Below, piece after piece: positions 8,161 to 15,810 of a stretch of 64,000 nt of DNA. The stretch's first letter is position 1. Every line of letters begins with the position of its first letter. The notes beneath the pieces were generated by a model. The model searched no databases and had not been told where the DNA came from. It saw only the letters and a program-made list of their open reading frames with translations. This DNA is from Ignavibacteriota bacterium (GTDB lineage: Bacteria; Bacteroidota; Ignavibacteria; Ignavibacteriales; Ignavibacteriaceae). A program made the translations under genes and the position numbers. The stretch spans positions 3,354,001 to 3,418,000 of the forward strand of contig CP053447.1 in NCBI GenBank assembly GCA_013285425.1, in the 5' to 3' direction.

Positions 8161-8179
8161 CACCCCTCCCTTGGAGGGG
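8161..8179. repeat. CCCCTCC palindrome upstream of DUF559 copy 2
   Basis: CCCCTCC (8163-8169) and GGAGGGG (8173-8179) around CTT. Compared with the equivalent repeat at 7225-7250 it lacks seven bases of the CACCCCTCGCCCCTCC tract. A weaker relative, CTCCTC...GAGGGGGTTGGGGATGGG, follows near 8263-8291. Confidence 0.75.
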
Positions 8180-8383
8180 ACAGAGCGCTTTATTAATATT
8201 TATTGTTGACTAAAAAAATAAAGAATTACACTACAATCTTATTACATCACAAGACAATAAAAATCTCCTCTTACCGAGGGGGTTGGGGATGGGTAATCTT
8301 GCTCACACTGTTGTTTTATTTGGGAAGAATTGGGAAGTTTGAAATAAATAATTAGTTTCTTCAAAACTTACGTCGGGAATGTA

Positions 8384-8869
8384 TTGCTAAGAAATCCAGA
8401 ACTAATATCTTCACTTCAAACGGAGGTAGGTGCAGCTTTGTGGCAATGTCAAGCATTGGAAGAATCATTAGTCCATATTCTTTTGATTGGGATTAAAATC
8501 GACAATAATTCACATAATAACATTGTTGAAGAGATCTTTAAAAAATATGGGGAATTGACTCTGGGACAATTAGCTAATCAAATTGAAAATATATCCGACA
8601 TCCCCTTAGTTCTTAAACAGAGATTGTCACAACTAAAACGTGAAAGAAATTGGTTGGCGCACAAAAGTTGGTCAGACATTTTACCTCACGCAAATTCTTA
8701 TCCGCCGAATAAATTAACTGATTATTTAGAGAGAATAATAAAAATAAATGATGAGGCTTTATCATTGAATAAATCATTCGAAAATGTAATTGATGAACGA
8801 ATAATAAAATCTGGAGTAAAAAAGGAATCCTTAGAAAAAAAACAAAGGAAATTTATACGAGGTGGCTAA
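8384..8869 (+). CDS. HEPN-like hypothetical protein
   Basis: 161 residues, largely helical and charged. Residues 86-93 read RERNWLAH, giving the R-x4-H pattern (R88, H93) that marks the HEPN superfamily of RNases and defence or toxin proteins; the helices around it (ALWQCQALEESLVHIL and LKQRLSQLKRERNWLAHKSW) fit a HEPN four-helix bundle. No ATG is available in frame: the frame opens at 8348 and the best start is TTG at 8384, without a clear ribosome-binding site. The true N terminus may therefore have been lost to the adjacent repeats. No antitoxin-like partner (MNT or DUF86-type) is next to it. HEPN is my motif-based reading, not a family match. Confidence 0.55.
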   Translation: MLRNPELISSLQTEVGAALWQCQALEESLVHILLIGIKIDNNSHNNIVEEIFKKYGELTLGQLANQIENISDIPLVLKQRLSQLKRERNWLAHKSWSDILPHANSYPPNKLTDYLERIIKINDEALSLNKSFENVIDERIIKSGVKKESLEKKQRKFIRGG

Positions 8870-9297
8870 AAGGATAATAAATAGTCGATGATTAATAAAT
8901 AATAAGGCTTACTTTAATCTAGAAGGATAAATGTTTGCAACACAAACCAAGTAAAAAAATAAAAGCCAACCGCATACCCGAATAAATCTGAATTATCGCA
9001 AGAGGACCCAAAACTTAAATCTGGAATTCTTCTTCCGGATTATATTGAGAAACTTATTAAAGAAATATGTGATTTTGTTTTTTAACTTTCTGTCAACAAA
9101 AAATATAAGTCAATGTTTATTGGCTAAATATTTTAGTAGATAACCTACTCGAATTTTTCATTTCTGGTTAACCAGTTAAAAATTACTAATATTCTTGTTG
9201 ATATTTTACAAAATCATGACAATTATTCATTCTTCAAATAATATATTCACCTTCAGCATAATAACATTAAACTATTCCGGTTTTATCGCATAATGTA
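8870..9297. other. 428-base stretch without a clear gene
   Basis: AT-rich, with many stops in all frames. One short open piece (about 9007-9084) reads LKSGILLPDYIEKLIKEICD before a stop and could be the tail of a lost gene, but I cannot name a parent. No tRNA, repeat or terminator is evident. It separates the repeat nest from the zinc-ribbon gene. Confidence 0.5.
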
Positions 9298-10212
9298 ATG
9301 GCAATTAAAAAAAGGCTCAGTCACAATATTATCTATTGCTCTGAATGCCACGGTTTAGTCAATGAATCCGATACTATCTGTATTCATTGCAGCAGATCTT
9401 TCAATCCAGAAGCAGATTCGCTTATATCCGATACTGGTCATATTGAGGACTTACTCATTTATTCAGAATCGGGTCTTATATTATTTTATGATGAATTTCA
9501 TCCCCCGACAGAATTAATTAATAATATTAAGGAATTAGCAAAACTTGGTACTAGCTGGGGGTCTGATCTATTGAAAAACAAGTACAAATCTGAATACTTA
9601 TTTTACATTGATACTTACGGGGATTACGAAGATAAAATATCCATTCCAATTTTATTAACATTTAATAACCATAGCGATGAATTTAGGCAAAGGTATTATA
9701 GAAAAAGCATAAATAAATATTTGCTTAATCTTACTTCATCAAATTTGACTATTAGTAAACTCGACAATGTAATTTCTGGCAAATTATTACCGCCATTCTT
9801 TAAAAATGCTTTTCACATACCGGTTGGTAATTACTCTATTTACGCTTTCCAATTAAAAGGGATAGAAGAGTACGATCATATCTTTACCCCAAAAGAATTT
9901 AAGTGGTTTAAACTAAGTAATCTTTTTTTAGATATCGGCTACAGCTTTAGTTTTTTATCTATGATCTGTATGTTCATATTAAATTCACAAGTATTGCCTG
10001 ACATTTGGATTATCATACTTGTAAATTTTATTTTATGGCTAATAATTATTTTTCTGAGAGAACTTCCATCAATTCGGGCAGTTAGGAAAAAAACTTCTGA
10101 TTATCAATCCAGTGTTGAGAATCTCCCTTTCTACTTGTTAGAATTCAATATAACAGAAAGTCTGGAAGGTTTAACAACCGGAGGAATTAGATTTGATGAA
10201 GAATTTAACTGA
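9298..10212 (+). CDS. Zinc-ribbon membrane protein of unknown function
   Basis: 304 residues. A zinc ribbon at the N terminus has four cysteines in two CxxC-type pairs (C14, C17, C28, C31). It is followed by a soluble region (about 45-210) and two hydrophobic segments near residues 212-232 and 236-254, then a basic stretch and a short acidic tail. This is a soluble head with a cysteine ribbon and a C-terminal hairpin anchor. The ATG at 9298 follows CGCATAATGTA with no strong ribosome-binding site. I recognise no family. The gene stands alone, and its AT richness resembles the surrounding decayed DNA, so it may be laterally acquired. Confidence 0.7.
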   Translation: MAIKKRLSHNIIYCSECHGLVNESDTICIHCSRSFNPEADSLISDTGHIEDLLIYSESGLILFYDEFHPPTELINNIKELAKLGTSWGSDLLKNKYKSEYLFYIDTYGDYEDKISIPILLTFNNHSDEFRQRYYRKSINKYLLNLTSSNLTISKLDNVISGKLLPPFFKNAFHIPVGNYSIYAFQLKGIEEYDHIFTPKEFKWFKLSNLFLDIGYSFSFLSMICMFILNSQVLPDIWIIILVNFILWLIIIFLRELPSIRAVRKKTSDYQSSVENLPFYLLEFNITESLEGLTTGGIRFDEEFN

Positions 10213-10322
10213 ACTTGTAAAACAATATTTTGTACTTCTTGACTCACGATTGTGCGCTTGGTCGAAAACCAGCAGCCGCAGTTCGCCTTGGACGAATTAT
10301 ATCTACGGAATTTATCATTAAA

Positions 10323-10340
10323 CGCAAGCTGAAGCTTGCG
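10323..10340. repeat. Palindromic repeat CGCAAGCT-GA-AGCTTGCG
   Basis: A perfect 8-bp inverted repeat (10323-10330 and 10333-10340) with a GA centre, followed by GCTACC. This 18-base unit has the size and form of a REP element. A related fragment, GCAGCCGCAGTTCGCC, lies about 60 bases upstream. It sits in an 800-base gene-poor gap (10213-11037). Confidence 0.7.
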
Positions 10341-10549
10341 GCTACCATAAACGATTTTGTTCCTGGGCAGAGTCTGCGCCTTGATGTAAATAGTAAGTGC
10401 TGACATGTTGCGACTCCTGAATAATCAGGGCAAGCTGTATTTACCTTGGAAGGCAGCCACACTTTCATAATTCTTTGATGGTCAACCTCTGTTTTTACAA
10501 TAATAGTTTACCTCTCTAGCGAGAAATTCCCAAATGTGAATATTCGTAA

Positions 10550-10884
10550 ATGAAAAAAATCCCTTTTAAGTTTGGCTGCATCGTAGAAGAGCCATACTTC
10601 AAAAACAGAGCTGAAGAGATACAAAAAGTTAGATCGTTCTAAACAGTGCAAATCATTTAATAGTTATAAGCCCGCGCAGATACGGAAAAACCAGTCTGAT
10701 AAATAAAGTTGCTAAAGAATTAAAACGTTCATTCATACTACCCGGATCTTCAGATTATAACTTTTTCAGAAGATTTTGGATCATCATAAAAATATTAATT
10801 ATGTTTTTTCTTGGAAGTCAGGAATCTCTCATAAAGGATATTTTAGAAAAAAGAAATCGTCTTTCTATCATCATTAATTTATAA
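10550..10884 (+). pseudogene. Truncated, frameshifted AAA ATPase
   Basis: The frame from ATG 10550 reads MKKIPFKFGCIVEEPYF then KNRAEEIQKVRSF and stops at 10642. A second frame, open from about 10642 to 10884, continues NSANHLIVISPRRYGKTSLI then NKVAKELKRSF. Together they match the N terminus of the archaeal-type AAA ATPases (ATPase_2-like) that begin NPFKFG...EPYFxNRxEE and have a (G/S)PRRYGKTSL Walker A. One frameshift separates the two pieces, and after the Walker A region the text diverges and ends, so most of the usual protein of over 350 residues is missing. I call it a dead remnant. Confidence 0.75.
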
Positions 10885-11037
10885 GAGTAGAGATTAACTT
10901 ATCAAATAATTTCACATCAGTACCGTTATAAAATCTTTATTGAATTCTTTTACGAGTATTTTACAAGTCTTTGACAAATATTGCTCCTATCTTTTTGATA
11001 ATTGCTCAGGAAGAATTAATGAAGAGTAAATAAAGCG

Positions 11038-11637
11038 ATGAGCACAATTAAACAATCAGAAGAGATGGTAATTAAAACAAGAATTACCCGTAAAAAATTT
11101 ATTAGAAGTTTTTCGCTGGCAGCTGCTGCTGTAATAACCGGATGCTCACAAATCAAATATCTGACAGGCTGTTATCCAGATAAATATAAAAATGAAAACA
11201 AAACCAACGAGCTGAGTCTAAGAGCATTTGTAACTACAGTAATACCCGGTGCTGATGAAAAAGATCCCAACCTGATTAAAATATTTTATGATGAATATTA
11301 TTCGTTCAAACCTCTTTGTGGATTTTTTATTTCAGATCTTTGTACAAAAAGTAAGGATTTATTCGACATCGAAGAATTTAATTTATTAAACGAGGGACAA
11401 AGAATTTTTATTGTTCAAGAGGGGCTTAACGGAGATTCAATGATTAGCAGATTATATACCGCTGCAATCTTTATGACTCAGGTTTCTTACTACAGCGGAA
11501 TTTATGATGATGTAGCTGGCTGTAAGTTGATTGATTTTGAAGGCAGTAACACCGGATTTACTGAAAGTGAATTGTTTTATCCGAACACAACAGCTTATCT
11601 TTCAAATGAATTAACCTTGAATGGTAACTATGTTTAA
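11038..11637 (+). CDS. Exported lipoprotein-like small subunit, partner of the GMC dehydrogenase
   Basis: 199 residues with a Tat-like N terminus (ITRKKFIRSFSLAAAAV) followed by a lipobox-like ITGC at residues 33-36; the Arg-Arg pair is not perfect (TRKKF), so Sec or Tat export as a lipoprotein is inferred. The body (LSLRAFVTTVIPGADEKDPN) resembles the small subunit 3 of gluconate 2-dehydrogenase-type enzymes, which pairs with a GMC flavoprotein. The GMC gene follows after only 15 bases, with an AAAGGAAA ribosome-binding site, so the two probably form one operon and one complex. The subunit assignment is by context and general look. Confidence 0.65.
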   Translation: MSTIKQSEEMVIKTRITRKKFIRSFSLAAAAVITGCSQIKYLTGCYPDKYKNENKTNELSLRAFVTTVIPGADEKDPNLIKIFYDEYYSFKPLCGFFISDLCTKSKDLFDIEEFNLLNEGQRIFIVQEGLNGDSMISRLYTAAIFMTQVSYYSGIYDDVAGCKLIDFEGSNTGFTESELFYPNTTAYLSNELTLNGNYV

Positions 11638-11652
11638 TAAAAAGGAAATAAA

Positions 11653-13200
11653 ATGAGAACGATAGAAACTGAAGTTCTGGTTATCGGAAGCGGCTTTGGA
11701 GCTGCTGCTCCGGCTTTAAGATTATCAGAAGCCGGCTTTAATGTATTGATGATTGAAAAGGGTAAGTATGTAGAACCTGAAAATGATTTTAAGCAAACTC
11801 AGGACCCGAAATATTTTCTTGAATATCTAAAAGGATTATCCGGCAGTAATATTAAATTTACTTATGCCGAAGCTCTCGGAGGCGGCTCAGGTTTTTATGA
11901 AATGGTTTCACTAAGAGCACCTTCCAAAATTTTTGATCTCAGAGATCAAAGCGGAAGAAAATACTGGACTGAAAGCATCACAAGAAGCGGAATGGATCCT
12001 TATTATGACATTGCTGAAGAGATGCTAAATGTAACACAAATTTCTAATGACAGGATTCCGAAATCCGGTGCTGCGTTTTCACTTCTAATGAAAAATTTAG
12101 GTTATAGCTGCGACCGGGCAAGATATGCTGTTAAGAATTGTATGGGAAGCGGCTATTGTATATCGGGCTGTATATTCGGTGCGAAACAATCATTGCATTA
12201 TAATTATTTACCGCAGGCACGTAAAAAAGGAATGCAGATTTTATGCAGCATCGAAGCAAAATTTATAAGACCAATATTAAATCAGGTTCAGAGATCTGAA
12301 AACGCAAACTATTCTGATGCAATACCCGGCAGATACGAAGTAAGATGTTTTAATATTGAGGATAAAGAATATTTTGACATTAGAGCAAAATTTATAGTAC
12401 TAGGCGGCGGAACTATTGGCACAGCAAAACTTCTGCTTGCATCAAAAGAATATCTGCCTTTTCTCAGCTCTCATGTTGGAAAAAATGTTGCATTTAATGG
12501 TAGTGTTAAAGCAGCCGGTCTTTTACCCGAAGGATTTATTCAAGGAGATATGTTCAGCGGTATGTCGCATCCGGGAATGATCAGCTATCATTTTTTTGAT
12601 TCGATGGGTATTACTATTTCTTCTGCTAAACCTTTACCGCTGGTAGTTACAAGCGATGCAAGAATCAGAATAACCAGCAAACAAAATTCATCCTGGTGGG
12701 GCAAGGATAATGTTGAACTTATGAAACTATATAGAAGAAGAATGATTGTTTTATATGCGCTTGGATGCACTAAACCTTCTGCCGAAATAAAGTGCAGCGG
12801 TAGTACGTTTTCAACTGATCTTATAATTGATGATGAGCTGCGCAAATATTACAAGCAGACAAAAAGTTTACTCAATTCAATACTTTCGCGGAACGGCTGC
12901 GAAGTCCTGAAAATTGAAAATGTCAATACTGAAGGCGCACTTGAAAATGGTATTATTTTTACAACATCTCATATGATTGGTTCATGCCGAATGGCTGAAA
13001 GTAAAAAATATGGAGTTGTAAATCCTTATGGCGAAGTATTCGACTATCCGGGAATATTTGTTTCTGACGGAGCTGCAATTCCAACATCACTTGCTGTTAA
13101 TTCAAGTTTAACAATACTCGCAAATGCAGAGCGAATCGCTTCTTATATGGTAAACAGGTTCAAACCCTCTCGTTCTCACAATCATATAGTACTTAATTGA
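11653..13200 (+). CDS. GMC-type FAD-dependent oxidoreductase
   Basis: 515 residues. The N terminus has the FAD dinucleotide-binding motif (VIGSGFGAAAPALRLSEAG, residues 10-28, then a Glu near 35). The middle carries a Cys-rich segment (NCMGSGYCISGCIFGAKQS, about residues 169-187). The C terminus has the GMC pattern HMIGSCRM (about residues 439-446), then VSDGAAIPTSL and NSSLTILANAERIA. This layout is seen in cholesterol-oxidase-like and gluconate/fructose dehydrogenase large subunits, which oxidise alcohols or sugars. No signal peptide is present, so if it acts outside the cytoplasm it must be exported together with the lipoprotein encoded 15 bases upstream. The substrate is unknown. Confidence 0.85.
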   Translation: MRTIETEVLVIGSGFGAAAPALRLSEAGFNVLMIEKGKYVEPENDFKQTQDPKYFLEYLKGLSGSNIKFTYAEALGGGSGFYEMVSLRAPSKIFDLRDQSGRKYWTESITRSGMDPYYDIAEEMLNVTQISNDRIPKSGAAFSLLMKNLGYSCDRARYAVKNCMGSGYCISGCIFGAKQSLHYNYLPQARKKGMQILCSIEAKFIRPILNQVQRSENANYSDAIPGRYEVRCFNIEDKEYFDIRAKFIVLGGGTIGTAKLLLASKEYLPFLSSHVGKNVAFNGSVKAAGLLPEGFIQGDMFSGMSHPGMISYHFFDSMGITISSAKPLPLVVTSDARIRITSKQNSSWWGKDNVELMKLYRRRMIVLYALGCTKPSAEIKCSGSTFSTDLIIDDELRKYYKQTKSLLNSILSRNGCEVLKIENVNTEGALENGIIFTTSHMIGSCRMAESKKYGVVNPYGEVFDYPGIFVSDGAAIPTSLAVNSSLTILANAERIASYMVNRFKPSRSHNHIVLN

Positions 13201-13388
13201 GAATAATTTAATTTAAATTATTCCGGATAATAAAATAAATGCTGATATACGGTTTTTTATTTTAGATACAGAAGATGTAATTATTATTGAACTTCTGTTA
13301 CTCTGCAGTATTACAATTCTTATTTGTTCATATTGATTTCAACAAAAAGAGTATTAATTTTTTAATGTTATTTTAACGGAGTTTCAGC

Positions 13389-14540
13389 ATCAGGATAGTA
13401 GAATACATATTAATATTAGGTGCGATACAGGGTATATTGTTATCGTTACTATTATTTACAAGAAAAATTAATCGAACTGCAAATGTTGTTCTTGCGCTTG
13501 CTATGCTTGCGCTTTCTTTTGATGTCTTCAACTCAGCTTATATTATGTTTGGATATTACAAGGAGTATCCGAACTTTATTGGAATAACTTATTCGTTTCC
13601 TTTTTTATACGGACCAATCTTTTACATTTATGCAAGATTGATAAGTTCGGGCGATAATTATTTTAATCCAAAATTTTATCTTCACTTTATACCATTTATA
13701 CTCGTTGTAATTTATGGGTTTGTATTCGTTTATCTGAAAAACAGTGAATTCAAATTAGCTTTGATGAATACCGGGGTTGAAGATACTTTGCCGGGGATAA
13801 AGATAATAAGCTATCTCAAACCTTTGCACGGAATAATATATGTCTTTCTCACAATCAAGGTTGTAAGAGTTTATAATAATAAAGTCAGGGATACCTTTTC
13901 AAATGTTGAACGTATAAATCTTAACTGGCTTCGTCATTTAACTGTGGGACTAATTTTTGTTTGGGGAGTTGTAGTGATAAGCTACATTGTAAATATATTT
14001 TTCGGGAAAAACATAAAAATGGATTATTTGATTTACACAGCGGCAACAGTTTTGATTTATTCAATTGGATATTTAAGCCTGCGTCAACCGCAAATATTTG
14101 ATAGTTTAATTCAAAAACCTGATGAACAACAATCGGCAGAAACAAAAACAAAACCGGCTGAAAGGACAAGCTATCAGAAGTCTGGTCTTACAAACGAAGA
14201 AGCAAGTGATTATTTGAATAATCTGCTAAAAATAATGGAAACTGATAAACCGTATTTAAATAGTGAGCTTACTTTACGGCAGTTGGCTGATAAATTATCA
14301 ATGTCAACACACAATCTTTCAGAAATTTTAAACACCAGACTTAAAAAAAACTTTTACGATTTTATTAATCATTACAGAGTGGAAGAAGTAAAACGAAGAT
14401 TAGCAGAAAAAGAATCGGATAATTTCAGTCTTATTGCTATTGCATTTGATGCCGGGTTTAATTCTAAATCAGCATTTAATACAATCTTTAAGAAGCATAC
14501 AGGCACAACACCATCACAATTCAAAAGACAGATATCCTGA
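13389..14540 (+). CDS. Membrane-anchored AraC-family transcriptional regulator, probable non-ATG start
   Basis: An N-terminal part with several hydrophobic segments (about seven, to residue 230) is joined to a C-terminal AraC DNA-binding domain (ELTLRQLADKLSMSTHNLSE...FDAGFNSKSAFNTIFKKHTG). Proteins of this design are common in Bacteroidetes and probably sense a membrane or periplasmic signal. A TTG at 13437 is the first standard start, but it falls inside the first hydrophobic helix. The frame is open back to 13377, and the peptide from 13389 (IRIVEYILILGAIQGILLSL) is the expected family N terminus. An AACGGAG ribosome-binding site at 13375-13381 lies 7 bases before the ATC at 13389, so ATC (or a nearby ATA) is the likely start. 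The codon could also be a sequence error for ATG. Confidence 0.8.
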   Translation: MRIVEYILILGAIQGILLSLLLFTRKINRTANVVLALAMLALSFDVFNSAYIMFGYYKEYPNFIGITYSFPFLYGPIFYIYARLISSGDNYFNPKFYLHFIPFILVVIYGFVFVYLKNSEFKLALMNTGVEDTLPGIKIISYLKPLHGIIYVFLTIKVVRVYNNKVRDTFSNVERINLNWLRHLTVGLIFVWGVVVISYIVNIFFGKNIKMDYLIYTAATVLIYSIGYLSLRQPQIFDSLIQKPDEQQSAETKTKPAERTSYQKSGLTNEEASDYLNNLLKIMETDKPYLNSELTLRQLADKLSMSTHNLSEILNTRLKKNFYDFINHYRVEEVKRRLAEKESDNFSLIAIAFDAGFNSKSAFNTIFKKHTGTTPSQFKRQIS

Positions 14541-14564
14541 TGTTTTGAATTTTATTTGATAGCT

Positions 14565-14654
14565 CTACCATTCTAATAATAGGAACAGTAAACCCAAAAG
14601 CGCAATCGTTACTGAAACCACACTAATAATAATTGCTGTCTTTTCTCTTAACAT
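14565..14654 (-). CDS. Possible 29-residue single-span membrane peptide
   Basis: From the ATG at 14654 the minus strand reads MLREKTAIIISVV then SVTIALLGLLFLLLEW and stops: a charged start and one transmembrane helix. GAAG lies 5 bases upstream of the ATG. It sits in the otherwise empty space between the AraC regulator and the beta-barrel gene, and the short length makes chance a real possibility. Confidence 0.3.
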   Translation of the reverse strand: MLREKTAIIISVVSVTIALLGLLFLLLEW

Positions 14655-14745
14655 TTCACTTCTATTATTTTTTATTATGCCAGAGATTGGCAGACTTTTG
14701 CATTCTCCGCCAATCATAAGTATGTAAAGGAATCATCCTGCAAGA

Positions 14746-15318
14746 TTAAAATCTGAATTTAAAGCTAAGGTCTGTTGACCAGCCGCTGAAACTATTATCA
14801 GAAAAATCCGCATACTTTACTCCTGCAGCAAAACGATAGTCAGCAGATGCACCCAAACCGAACCATTCTGTAATCATATAATTAACAGAAACTCCCGGTT
14901 CCATAATGAAGAAATAATCGTTACCGCCCAAATTTTTATAATCAACACGACCAGCACCAATCATCATCATTCCTGTGAATGAAAAACTTTTCGATATATT
15001 ATATTTGTAAGAAGCTTCAACACCACCGTAGCCAAAGTGAAGTGTATCTCTTCCGTCCTGATTAATATATGAGCCGCCTAAGTGGTTAGGGATCATTCCT
15101 AAAGCAGCTAATCCAATACTAACATTTGGGTTGATATTATAACCGGCTTTCATTCCACCGAAGAGTCCCCAATTGCCGTTAAGTGCAGCAGTTTTACCAA
15201 CAAGATCAACATAAAATTGATTATGATTGATATTTCCTGTATGTGTTAGTGATAAATCCTGTGCGGATATCTGAGCAGTTATGAAGAATACAAAAACTGC
15301 GATGATCAAATTTTTCAT
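14746..15318 (-). CDS. Small outer membrane beta-barrel-like protein
   Basis: 190 residues with a clear signal peptide (MKNLIIAVFVFFITAQISAQ, cleavage near 20). The mature part is rich in Gly, Asn and aromatics with alternating strands (GGMKAGYNINPNVSIGLAAL, FGLGASADYRFAAGVKYADF), and it ends in the terminal aromatic SFKFRF typical of outer membrane barrels. Length fits an eight-stranded barrel. The family is not recognised. AAAAGGAG precedes the start on the minus strand. It is monocistronic and points toward the AraC regulator. Confidence 0.75.
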   Translation of the reverse strand: MKNLIIAVFVFFITAQISAQDLSLTHTGNINHNQFYVDLVGKTAALNGNWGLFGGMKAGYNINPNVSIGLAALGMIPNHLGGSYINQDGRDTLHFGYGGVEASYKYNISKSFSFTGMMMIGAGRVDYKNLGGNDYFFIMEPGVSVNYMITEWFGLGASADYRFAAGVKYADFSDNSFSGWSTDLSFKFRF

Positions 15319-15810
15319 TTTTTTACTCCTTTTTGTTATAATTAAAAAAATTGACGGGACAAATTTGCTGCAGATTGAACGCGGATTCGCTTAAGCCGAT
15401 GGGTTAGCACCAAATATTTATGAAAATGAAGTTTATACCAATGGGATTGAACTCATAGTAGTTTTATTATTTATAGAATTAGGATGTTGTAAAGGAAATA
15501 ACATAATTAAAAAGACACATACTTTTTTAAGAAGGCTGAACATCTTTGAATTCGTGGCAGTAATTAAAAATTTATAAACCGGCAAATCCTTTTCATTATC
15601 AATTGGTTGATAATTATGAAAGCAGAATCAAACAAGACGGTTTAGAGTGCTCAATAATTGCCCAGCAACAAATCAAATATTTTTTCAAAGACTTGCAAGT
15701 AAATTAAAATATTCTTTCATTGTGATGCAGTTAATATGAAAAGTAGAATCTGTGTTTAGCATTCAACATCATACAGTCATCAATTCAAAAAAAAATTAGG
15801 AGAGATAAAA
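15319..15810. other. Long intergenic stretch with a possible gene remnant
   Basis: About 490 bases between divergent genes. The only coding-like text is 15603-15707 on the plus strand (LVDNYESRIKQDGLECSIIA then a short lysine-rich tail and a stop), which may be the C-terminal end of a lost gene; I recognise no parent. The last 90 bases should hold the peroxiredoxin promoter, but I could not single out a convincing -33/-7 pair. Confidence 0.4.

Larger units (their letters stand above)
6592..8340. repeat. Imperfect direct duplication of about 800 bp carrying the DUF559 gene
   Basis: The stretch from about 6595 (TTTTCAAGATTTAACGAG) to about 7400 repeats from about 7530 to 8330, an offset of 936 bases. 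Each unit holds, in order, double-palindrome A, a CCCCTCC palindrome, the DUF559 gene on the minus strand, a second CCCCTCC palindrome in opposite orientation, and a TTACATCACAA-containing tail ending near GGGTAATCTTGCTC. Flanking parts differ by many substitutions and small indels, whereas the coding parts look identical. The 130 bases between the units contain hairpin B (7450-7491). Confidence 0.85.

Noticed and set aside
5836..8180. CRISPR array
   Set aside because: Repeats here are palindromic, unevenly spaced, few, and tied to a Y1 transposase and DUF559 genes, with no spacer structure or cas genes.
10131..10468. Two minus-strand ORFs near the CGCAAGCT palindrome
   Set aside because: Open frames created by repeat and decayed DNA; no start signals or family features.
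15603..15707. Open frame of 34 codons reading LVDNYESRIKQDGL
   Set aside because: TTG start, no ribosome-binding site and no family; kept only as a possible remnant.
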